Origin: a virus
Length of the DNA stretch: 22,825 nucleotides
Virus record (IMG/VR): IMGVR_UViG_3300036985_000410
Location: 1-22,825 of that record
Strand: one strand, 5' to 3'
The first letter of the stretch is position 1. Each line of letters starts with the position of its first letter. Shown here piece after piece: positions 15,189-21,764 of this stretch. The notes under the pieces were generated by a model. It was not told the DNA's origin, did not search any database, and saw only the letters and a program-made list of their open reading frames with translations. The position numbers and the translations under genes are program-made.

Positions 15189-16163
15189 TTAGGCCACGAT
15201 GTCCTTGTCCGAAAGAACAACCACGAGGTTTTCCGGGCGGTACACCTTGAGGCCGTAACGAGCAGTCGTCACGTACTCTTCGCGCTGGAAGTCCTTGTTG
15301 TAGTCCGTGTCAACTTCCGGAGCCTGACGCCAAGCACCGACGAACGGCATCAGCTCAGGGGAAGCCAGCGACATGAACAGGTTGCAAACGCCCTGCGTGT
15401 TGGTAGCCACCGAAGAGATGGTTTCCGAAGCAGCTGCCGGGAGGTAGTTGCTCGTGTACACATCGAAGCCGTAGATGTTCTTAACGAAACGACGGCCCGA
15501 AGCGATACCACTCGTGATGACGCCTTCCCACATCGGGTTGTTGCTGACGTTGGTCAGGTTCGTGATGGTGTTGATGGCGTACTCGACCGAGGGGTCAACG
15601 ATAGCGACGAGGTTAACGTCGGGCACGTTGGCCTTCTTGAGCGAGTGAAGAGCACGAGCAAAGTCCTGCACACCAAGAGTCTGGCGCGAAGCAGTCGTGG
15701 TCGAGCCAACAAAGCGGTGAGCCGCACCGTTGATAGCATTGATGCTAGCAGCAGTCTGACCACCCGAAGCACCAGCAGCACCAAGAGCCAGAACGTCCGT
15801 CTCAAGCTTTTCCATGATGGCACGGGCCTGCTTGGGAACGAAGCTCGACACCAACTCGTTCATGTAGAACATATCCTGCATCGCCTTCTTGGTGATGTAG
15901 GTTGCGCTCGACACGTACTGGTTGATGGTGAACGTGAAGTTACCAGTGTCAAGGTTGTCATAGACAACAGCCTGACTTTCGCTGTAGTTACGAACCGGCA
16001 GTTCGCCAATCGACGGGATGTTGAAGGTGTCGCCATCGGGGAAGTCCGTCAGCCAACGCACATAGCCCTGAGCCATAAGTTCGTCCAACAGGACATCCTT
16101 AAGCTGAGTGCTCCAGACCTGAGAACGGCGCAGTTGAGCCGTATTAGCAGTAGTATGAGACAT
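15189..16163 (-). CDS. Major capsid protein
   Basis: The 324-aa product has the features of HK97-fold podovirus capsid proteins. It starts with a helix including SQVWSTQLKDVLLDELM (residues 14-30). DFPDGDTFNIPSIGELPVRN follows (about 40-59), and DTGNFTFTINQYVSSATYIT (about 72-91) gives the beta strand and P-domain layout. A long spine helix covers SFVPKQARAIMEKLETDVLA. The C-terminus has VTTARYGLKVYRPENLVVVL. The D-F-P-D-G-D-T-x-N-I-P-S-I-G signature is shared with many marine and freshwater podovirus capsid proteins I recall, and not with T7 gp10. A strong AGAGGT site (16171-16176) sits 7 nt before ATG 16163. The gene is C-rich in codon use, as expected for high expression. It follows scaffold and precedes the decoration candidate. 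Confidence 0.92.
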   Translation of the reverse strand: MSHTTANTAQLRRSQVWSTQLKDVLLDELMAQGYVRWLTDFPDGDTFNIPSIGELPVRNYSESQAVVYDNLDTGNFTFTINQYVSSATYITKKAMQDMFYMNELVSSFVPKQARAIMEKLETDVLALGAAGASGGQTAASINAINGAAHRFVGSTTTASRQTLGVQDFARALHSLKKANVPDVNLVAIVDPSVEYAINTITNLTNVSNNPMWEGVITSGIASGRRFVKNIYGFDVYTSNYLPAAASETISSVATNTQGVCNLFMSLASPELMPFVGAWRQAPEVDTDYNKDFQREEYVTTARYGLKVYRPENLVVVLSDKDIVA

Positions 16164-16191
16164 TTAGATTACCTCTATTTATTGTGGTGTA

Positions 16192-16950
16192 TTACGAATC
16201 CCAACGCTCACCGAGAGCACTCATGTCATTGTGCATCTGAACCTGAACCGAACGGTCAAGGATAAACTTCTTTACCCCCATGTTCTTCTTCAAGTTCTCG
16301 TAGTAGGCTGCGTTACGAACAGAATTGTTCGACGGGTTGTTACCCAATACGGCAGCACTATTTCGTGCAGACACTGGTGCACCAGTTACGTTGGTCTGGC
16401 TATCCTCACCGATGAGGCGAGAGAAAGCCTTAGGATTACGGCGAGCCATATCGACCAACATAGCCTTGTCCATTCCGAGTTCCGAGGCACGGCTAGAAAG
16501 GACTTCATCAGTCTTTTCACCGTACTTCTTAGCCAGAGTATTCAAAGCTTGCTGTTCGTTAGCTGCCATTCGACGCTGCTCTTCAACAGCGTGTACAATC
16601 TTAACCACATCTTCGGCACTGATAGCCTTAGCCATAACGTCTGGAGTGGTTACCGAGACGGGGCTTGGGGCGGCAGGCTGGTTACTGCTCTCGTCCTCAG
16701 ATTTGGTAACGGAAGCTAGAAGTCGTTCAATTGCACTGGTCATGTGAGTAGTCCTTTCAGATTCTTTTACAAGTTTACGAAGAGCGTCATTCTCGTCTTT
16801 CAACTTATCAATGAAGCGGTCTGCTTCGAGTTTGCTCTTTGCTAAATCGTCAACACTTTTGAACTTCTTTCCGTCTCCTACTAGTTCTTGTAGCGGGTCT
16901 GCTACAGGAGTAATAGGTGCTCCGTTGTCAGGGATAGTTTCGTCGGTCAT
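16192..16950 (-). CDS. Capsid assembly scaffolding protein
   Basis: The 252-aa product is acidic at the N-terminus (MTDETIPDNG) and has the element GKKFKSVDDLAKSKLEADRF (27-46), leading into a coiled-coil helix to about 67. The K-F-K-S-V-D-D-L-A-K-x-K-x-E-A-D motif is typical of podovirus scaffolds. A Ser/Pro-rich linker (about 82-105) and a second helical region with EEQRRMAANEQQALNTLAKK follow. A basic C-terminal segment (YENLKKNMGVKKFILDRSVQ, about 217-236) is suited to binding capsid protein. It sits between portal and capsid, as usual. Residue Met70 (16743) is preceded by AAAGGA 8 nt upstream, so a shorter nested product is possible. No protease motif is seen. The main start has only a weak ribosome site. 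Confidence 0.8.
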   Translation of the reverse strand: MTDETIPDNGAPITPVADPLQELVGDGKKFKSVDDLAKSKLEADRFIDKLKDENDALRKLVKESERTTHMTSAIERLLASVTKSEDESSNQPAAPSPVSVTTPDVMAKAISAEDVVKIVHAVEEQRRMAANEQQALNTLAKKYGEKTDEVLSSRASELGMDKAMLVDMARRNPKAFSRLIGEDSQTNVTGAPVSARNSAAVLGNNPSNNSVRNAAYYENLKKNMGVKKFILDRSVQVQMHNDMSALGERWDS

Positions 16951-16960
16951 TTAGGGGTCT

Positions 16961-16975
16961 TGCCCTTAAAGGGCA
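16961..16975 (-). repeat. Palindrome at the 80-aa gene stop, before the scaffold start
   Basis: TGCCCTT and AAGGGCA flank one central base, spanning the stop codon of the 80-aa gene (16966-16968) and ending 11 nt before the scaffold ATG. As RNA this can fold as a 5-bp stem with a 5-nt loop and would cover the AAGG nearest the scaffold start. It may tune scaffold translation; no T-tract follows, so it is not a terminator. Confidence 0.4.
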
Positions 16976-17208
16976 CTCCTTACGAGTCGTTGTAGTTCCT
17001 TAAGAGCTTCAGTCCTACCGTTAAGGTGGGCCTGTTTGTATCCCCAAGAGGGAGTCTCATAGTCGGAACTGTTGACTGTGAGACTATCTTTAATCTTTCT
17101 TTCCAGTAATAAATCAATTAACTCTAGCGTAGGCGTACTGGCTTTTAGTAGTTCTCCGGTCTTCTTATGGTCTTTAGAGCCGTAGAACCATTCAGTCGAA
17201 ATTGGCAC
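16966..17208 (-). CDS. Hypothetical protein between portal and scaffold (80 aa)
   Basis: This is a small polar protein beginning MPISTEWFYGSKDHKKTGEL. It has a helical mid-part (TPTLELIDLLLERKIKDSL) and a C-terminus with GYKQAHLNGRTEALKELQRL. There is no membrane segment, cysteine or known motif. It starts with GTG 17208, 2 bp after the portal stop (the portal ends in a GGACAG context that can serve as a weak ribosome site), and stops 15 bp before the scaffold gene. Podoviruses often carry a short gene in this position whose product has no assigned role. A head-assembly helper is plausible from location only. Confidence 0.7.
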   Translation of the reverse strand: MPISTEWFYGSKDHKKTGELLKASTPTLELIDLLLERKIKDSLTVNSSDYETPSWGYKQAHLNGRTEALKELQRLVRSAL

Positions 17209-17210
17209 GG

Positions 17211-19013
17211 TTACTGTCCTTGCTGCTGCTGTTCCATCATGGCTTGGGTTTCTGCCTCAATCGTCATTGGGTCAGTAGGAGTCATGGACTCCACCTGTAG
17301 ATTATCTTGGATAGCCATCTGGGTACGCTGGGAATCAGCCTGTTCAAGCAGACGTACATCCTTAGAGAACAGACCATAGCCCGTGAGACCAAGGTTCTCT
17401 TCCATCAACTGGGCAATCTTCATACCCGACAAGTGAGCCTGTACCGCAGGGTCTTGGTAGATAGCACTACCAGCCAACTGCGTCAGGTTCTGAACCAACT
17501 GAGCCTTCATCGCAAAGTGCCGAGCACCTTTTGGATTGAGGCGTCCAGCAGGAGCCAAATCATCCTTAGTAATAGTAAGGAAAATTTGAACCCCATAATC
17601 ATCGTCAATAGCGCGAGCAATGTCAGTACCGTCAAGATTCCGAGCAGCAACTTCCAACATTGAGTTAAGTAGTGGCTCAAGGAAATGTTTTTCAAAGTAG
17701 TTAATCTTGCTTTGGAAGATTCGACCTGCCGCGTTCTCCAACGTCTGTACTTCATATGCAGTCTTCTCACCCGGAGTACGGATACCCATTGCTTGCTTAG
17801 GTGCGCCAGCCATCTCCTCCATCTCGTCCTCTAGCATACGGATTTGCATATCCGCATTGAGGGCGGTAGTCTCAGGGACTAGCATAGTTACGTCACCTTC
17901 CTCACCTAGGAAGATACGAGCACCCGGCTCCCAATCAAAGTCCTCAACTTCACCCTTGACCTTAACGACAGGGAAAGCAATGAGGTCAAATACGTCAGCC
18001 TTCAGATTCTCTAGGTGGTCAATGCGATACTGCATACCAACCAGATTGTCCAATGGCCCCATCGCCCAGAGATTGTCAGGGCGTCCACGCCAGCCAACGT
18101 GTTCCTTATAGGAACGTCCGTGCCAGCTATTGATAGTACCGTTGTAGGCTACGTGCATACGGTCAACAACCACAATCTTCCAGTTCTCGTAGAGCACCTG
18201 ACTGTTAACGTCGAACCAGTCGCCTTCAAACTCTAGGACTTCGACCAAGCCACTGTCCAAGTACTCACGGATGTTACCAAAGCCGTCAGCCACAAAGCCT
18301 TCGTCCTTGATAGTGTCCGTGGTTTCCCAAGTACGGCAGGTGTTACGGAGGTCGATAACCTTCTGGAAAGCCTCAGAGTAGCTAACCATTTCAGGATAGC
18401 TACGTACCAACTTAGCAAGGTCACCCAAGCTGTAGAGCTTACGGACTATCTTAGGGCTATTACGGAACGAGTCCGCAGTAGGGTCAAAGCACATATCGAG
18501 GGGAGAGATACGCTCCAACCGAGGGCCGACGTACACATCTACTAGACCATCAGGTGTATTGGCCCGTTCTGCCACATACTGGACATCTGCAAAGCAATTG
18601 CCGTAGTCGATGTAGTCCAGAACTAGGCGGGATACTTCCTGCTCGAACTGGCTATTAGACAACTTGGTGGCAATGTAGGCTTTGATAGCCTGAGCCTTAT
18701 CGTAGTCAGCCGAGTTCTCGTTAGCAGGAACCCAGTCAAACCACTTATCGTTAGGGAACAGAGCAGCCATGTAGTTAGCATGGAGGTTGTCCCGAATCTG
18801 GCAAATCTTAGGACGGGTAGTCTTGTTCTTCCAAGGAAGAGAGCTGTTACTAGTCGTCGTCGTGTCCGTAGCAAAGACGTAGTTACGTAACTCTGCCCAG
18901 TCCTTCATCTTCTTATCACGGGCCTTAGACCACTGAGTCCAGTTATTAGTAACCGCAATGGCCTTGTCGTCTGGCGACATCTCACTGCGGATATTGATAG
19001 TACGCTTAGGCAT
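17211..19013 (-). CDS. Portal (head-tail connector) protein
   Basis: The 600-aa product is expected to form the dodecameric portal at one capsid vertex. Conserved-looking parts are the N-terminal helical region WTQWSKARDKKMKDWAELRN (25-44) and PWKNKTTRPKICQIRDNLHA (60-79). After these come YMAALFPNDKWFDW (about 81-94), DYIDYGNCFADV (133-144) and RISPLDMCFDPTADSF (168-183). The long portal-type helical segment runs around IRMLEDEMEEMAGAPKQAMG and TAYEVQTLENAAGRIFQSKI. A Met/Gln-rich tail (MMEQQQQGQ) ends the protein. This matches the portal family of podoviruses with large (about 550-750 aa) connectors. ATG 19013 has AAAGGT (19019-19024) 5 nt upstream. It follows the large terminase by 16 bp, the canonical order. 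Confidence 0.9.
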   Translation of the reverse strand: MPKRTINIRSEMSPDDKAIAVTNNWTQWSKARDKKMKDWAELRNYVFATDTTTTSNSSLPWKNKTTRPKICQIRDNLHANYMAALFPNDKWFDWVPANENSADYDKAQAIKAYIATKLSNSQFEQEVSRLVLDYIDYGNCFADVQYVAERANTPDGLVDVYVGPRLERISPLDMCFDPTADSFRNSPKIVRKLYSLGDLAKLVRSYPEMVSYSEAFQKVIDLRNTCRTWETTDTIKDEGFVADGFGNIREYLDSGLVEVLEFEGDWFDVNSQVLYENWKIVVVDRMHVAYNGTINSWHGRSYKEHVGWRGRPDNLWAMGPLDNLVGMQYRIDHLENLKADVFDLIAFPVVKVKGEVEDFDWEPGARIFLGEEGDVTMLVPETTALNADMQIRMLEDEMEEMAGAPKQAMGIRTPGEKTAYEVQTLENAAGRIFQSKINYFEKHFLEPLLNSMLEVAARNLDGTDIARAIDDDYGVQIFLTITKDDLAPAGRLNPKGARHFAMKAQLVQNLTQLAGSAIYQDPAVQAHLSGMKIAQLMEENLGLTGYGLFSKDVRLLEQADSQRTQMAIQDNLQVESMTPTDPMTIEAETQAMMEQQQQGQ

Positions 19014-19029
19014 TTGTTACCTTTAAGAA

Positions 19030-20586
19030 TTAAGCACTGATGCCGCCGAAGCGACTGTGATAAACCACATTAGACTTACGCTCTGTCCGCATGAACTTAT
19101 TAGAAGGTGGCGTAGCAATCTCTACACACGAAGCCAAGGCATCTTTAAGGTCGTCGTGAGCAGGATGTCTCTGAAGAATTTCTTCTTCCAATATCTGACA
19201 GTTGCCACCACGATAGTGCCACATAGCTAGGTTGTCGTATCGCGGTTGAAGGATAGCCCTCACTCGCTCTTCTTTAGTACCCATGTGCCTAGTGGGGTAG
19301 TACTCTTCAATAGAAAGAGCTAGTCCCGCTGGCTTGATATACATATCTCGAATCTCTCGAATGACCGCAGCTTGGGCTACAACCATTTCTGCACGAAGCT
19401 TTCGGAAGTTCCACTTAACGTGCAAGTCACGAATACGTGTATAGCATTCCGACATCTTTTCAGTCTTAAATCGGTCAATGTCTAAGACGTATATATTACT
19501 TTCGGGGTCTACACCTACTACTACAATTGCAGTGTAGTCACTGCGTAGTTTAATAGAGAAGGCCAAGTCAATAGACGCATAGACATTTAGAGGACGACCA
19601 CCAATAAACCATCTACCACTATTTACTGATAAGACAGACTTATCGTAGTACTGAAACTTATTAGCAGTAATATCCGAATCTTCGTATACGTTAGGGTCAT
19701 TGTAGTACTGGGCATAGAACTGAGTCTTGTCCAAGTACTGCGCTTTCTTACGGGATAAGATTGGCGCATCAAACCCAAACCACTTACCGTCTGACCGTTG
19801 TTGACGGGGCCAGAGGAATTCCCCAGTACCGTCTCCACGATTCTCTACCTTACGTTCAAATACTTCGTAGACTTCTACTTCATCTACTACATTACCGTCT
19901 ACGTCAAAGACTTCCTGCTTCATCTCTAGTAGTTCGTGATACAAATCCTTAGGATGGTATCGAGTCCCTACTGTCCACTCCTTTGCGTCAGCACCTTCGA
20001 TAGATGCCAGCAAGGAGTACTGAGTCTTTACCTTCTCCCGGCCTTCGTTAGTGTAGGCATTCTCCTGCACCACAACGTCGTCCAGTACGGCAATGTCACA
20101 GTGGAGACCAGTCAAGCTGGTAGTCAATCCACCCGTGAATACCGTAGGGTCTCGGATTCCTTCTTCCTTACGCTTAGGATGGTCAATCGCAATTTCAGAG
20201 TTAGTCCACTTAGCTCGCTTACCCTCATCTGCATTAACCATCTCAGGCCAGAGTAAGCTGTAGTTAGGGCTAGTGATAATGGCCTTAATAGCCCCTAACT
20301 GTTTTTCTGCCAAGTTTGCTGTCGAAGAAATGTAAAGAACACGGGTTGTCGGATTACGAGTTATCTCCCAAGCTACCCGAAACGCAACCATTGCACTCTT
20401 GGCATGGTCACGGGGTAGCAAGGTTAACTGGTGACTGTGTGCATCTGAACGAGTCCACCACCCAATCAACTCTTTATGTAAATGGCCTAGAAGACGATAA
20501 GGAGCTACAACCTTAATAAAGGTTTCTAGGTCTTCCTCACAAGCCTCTCGTAATTCTAGTTCCTTAGAAGTAGGTTTACGTGCCAC
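19030..20586 (-). CDS. terL: Terminase large subunit (packaging ATPase and nuclease)
   Basis: The 518-aa product contains an ATPase with an atypical Walker A, LLPRDHAKS (56-64, Lys63), and Walker B, IAVLDD (165-170), with the catalytic acidic residue near D170. The coupling motif EWTVGTRYHP (203-212) follows. The C-terminal RNase H-like nuclease shows YASIDLAFS (Asp340), IYVLDIDRF (Asp369/Asp371) and the last acidic cluster HDDLKDALA (Asp478/Asp479). The enzyme drives DNA into the prohead and cuts the concatemer. Length and motif order are as in podovirus large terminases (T7 gp19 is 586 aa). It starts with GTG 20586 overlapping terS by 11 bp, so it is likely translationally coupled. The portal gene follows directly. 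Confidence 0.95.
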   Translation of the reverse strand: MARKPTSKELELREACEEDLETFIKVVAPYRLLGHLHKELIGWWTRSDAHSHQLTLLPRDHAKSAMVAFRVAWEITRNPTTRVLYISSTANLAEKQLGAIKAIITSPNYSLLWPEMVNADEGKRAKWTNSEIAIDHPKRKEEGIRDPTVFTGGLTTSLTGLHCDIAVLDDVVVQENAYTNEGREKVKTQYSLLASIEGADAKEWTVGTRYHPKDLYHELLEMKQEVFDVDGNVVDEVEVYEVFERKVENRGDGTGEFLWPRQQRSDGKWFGFDAPILSRKKAQYLDKTQFYAQYYNDPNVYEDSDITANKFQYYDKSVLSVNSGRWFIGGRPLNVYASIDLAFSIKLRSDYTAIVVVGVDPESNIYVLDIDRFKTEKMSECYTRIRDLHVKWNFRKLRAEMVVAQAAVIREIRDMYIKPAGLALSIEEYYPTRHMGTKEERVRAILQPRYDNLAMWHYRGGNCQILEEEILQRHPAHDDLKDALASCVEIATPPSNKFMRTERKSNVVYHSRFGGISA

Positions 20587-21070
20587 TCTTTACACTCTTC
20601 CAAATAGCGGTGACCTTACTAGCACGGACATCATCTTGTTCCTCATTGCCATGCTTTGGGCGACCACGCTTGGCCTTACTAGACTCTTTCCACTTCTCTT
20701 CAGACAACCACTTGGTTGCTGTCAACTTCTCAGCAGCAGTGCCACTATTCTGAATCACCGCAGCAGTACTGTAGTTAATATATTGCAGCTGAAGGTCTCG
20801 TTCCTTGCGCCACTGTTCTGCGTGTTCCTTGAACCAAGTAGCCTTGCAAAGATTCTCCCAGCAGAGGTACGAGCCAAATATACTCTTGGCAAAGTTAAAC
20901 TCAGTTGGGTCGAGGTAGTCCATATACTTACGCTTCAAAGAAATGTAAGTACCCTTGTCCTCTTCGGCAAGCGTAAAGATAGGAGCATACTTTCCATCTG
21001 TGTCGTTGGTCTCGACAAACAGAGCACTGGTCAGCCAGCGATTGCTGGAGTCTTTAAAAGGATTCACCAC
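20576..21070 (-). CDS. terS: Terminase small subunit
   Basis: The 164-aa product lies directly upstream of terL and overlaps it. Its N-terminal part is polar. Residues 40-60 (TYISLKRKYMDYLDPTEFNF) and 61-98 form a helical DNA-recognition-like region with two cysteines (70, 75). The C-terminal part is helical. A basic AT-hook-like element KRGRPKHG (134-141) is followed by an acidic tail, a pattern frequent in small terminases of podoviruses. TerS recognises the packaging site and loads TerL. Start: two adjacent GTG codons (21068-21070 and 21065-21067), preceded by AAGGTGA; it overlaps the 92-aa gene by 7 bp. The terminase identity rests on position and the tail motif more than on the N-terminal domain. 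Confidence 0.82.
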   Translation of the reverse strand: MVNPFKDSSNRWLTSALFVETNDTDGKYAPIFTLAEEDKGTYISLKRKYMDYLDPTEFNFAKSIFGSYLCWENLCKATWFKEHAEQWRKERDLQLQYINYSTAAVIQNSGTAAEKLTATKWLSEEKWKESSKAKRGRPKHGNEEQDDVRASKVTAIWKSVKSGT

Positions 21071-21342
21071 TTCACCTTGTCAGCCCAGTAAGCTGCGCTC
21101 AATTTACCCTTCGATATATTACCAGCGTGACGGGCCTTAAAAGATTCTCGACGATTCTTATAGGACTCACTTTCACCCTTTTTCTTAGGGGAACCTGAGA
21201 CACCCTGTTGCCCAAATCGGATAGTCTTAACTTGCTCACCAACCTTAGCCACAACTACGTGGCTCTTGGTAGGATGGCTAGGAGTCTTCTTAGGCTTGTT
21301 AAAGCCACTAACTCCTGCTCGGTCTAGTCTAGGGTCTTTCAT
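21064..21342 (-). CDS. Conserved basic phage protein (92 aa), function unknown
   Basis: The protein starts MKDPRLDRAGVSGFNKPKKT and has SHPTKSHVVVAKVGEQVKTI (22-41), the motif RFGQQGVSGSP (42-52) and a basic stretch with ESYKNRRESFKARHAGNI (about 59-76). It ends SAAYWADKVKW. The combination of the A-G-V-x-G-x-N-K-P-K start, I-R-F-G-Q-Q-G-V and the A-A-Y-W-A-D-K-V-K-W end is one I recognise as strongly conserved among small proteins of marine and freshwater phages, with no known function. It is very basic and could bind nucleic acid. It sits between fibre-type genes and the terminases, starts 2 bp after its neighbour and overlaps terS by 7 bp. Confidence 0.75.
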   Translation of the reverse strand: MKDPRLDRAGVSGFNKPKKTPSHPTKSHVVVAKVGEQVKTIRFGQQGVSGSPKKKGESESYKNRRESFKARHAGNISKGKLSAAYWADKVKW

Positions 21343-21344
21343 AG

Positions 21345-21764
21345 TTATGCCCCACTAAATACTTCTGCGGTTAGAGTTACGGCAGACGATGTAAAGACTT
21401 GCCCAGTAGCATTGCTTCTAATCTCTAGTGTTCCTTCTGCGGTAGACTCTCCACCGGGGGCTGTTCCTGCTTGGCTCACTGACCAAGTAGGGCTTGAGCT
21501 AGGGCCGACCCAGACACCAGTAGAAGCACCACCAATAGACCCAGAGACTACTGTCATCCTAAATTGGTAATCAGCAGCTCCACCACCAATAGCCCAAGTG
21601 CCCGAGACGCTATTAGTATTGCCAACACTTGTGTACGTACCAGCAGCGTTTATAGTCAAACTTGCTAGCGCACCATTAGGTACAGTATCGGTATCCCAAA
21701 TCAACATATCAGCAGGAAGAGTTGCGGAAATACCACCTCCAGTAAGTAGCATTTGCTGCATCAT
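21345..21764 (-). CDS. Beta-rich, probable fibre-associated virion protein (139 aa)
   Basis: ATG follows the stop of the fibre gene without a gap (TAAATGATG), so the two are almost certainly co-translated; the second ATG is an equally possible start. After MMQQMLLTGGG the body is Ser/Thr/Gly/Val-rich. It contains LTINAAGTYTSVG, GTWAIGGGAADYQFRM, TWSVSQAGTAPGGES and GTLEIRSNATGQVFTSSAVT, which looks like a chain of beta strands in an Ig-like or lectin-like fold. Similar beta-sandwich proteins with a G-T-W-x-x-G near the middle and a G-T-x-E-I-R near the end occur next to phage fibres. A receptor-binding tip, chaperone or virion surface role is inference; no catalytic motif is seen. Confidence 0.6.
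   Translation of the reverse strand: MMQQMLLTGGGISATLPADMLIWDTDTVPNGALASLTINAAGTYTSVGNTNSVSGTWAIGGGAADYQFRMTVVSGSIGGASTGVWVGPSSSPTWSVSQAGTAPGGESTAEGTLEIRSNATGQVFTSSAVTLTAEVFSGA

Noticed and set aside
15170-15200. T7 10A/10B-like frameshift at the capsid gene end
   Set aside because: There is no clear slippery heptamer before the stop, and the following frame gives no extended domain.
15645-16265. 206-aa open frame antisense to the capsid gene
   Set aside because: It is a by-product of codon use in the capsid gene. The encoded sequence is low in domain-like pattern and has no ribosome site, and the capsid frame is certain.
16231-16747. Two long plus-strand frames (162 and 140 aa) opposite the scaffold gene
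   Set aside because: They overlap each other and the well-supported scaffold gene and have no credible start or recognisable motif.
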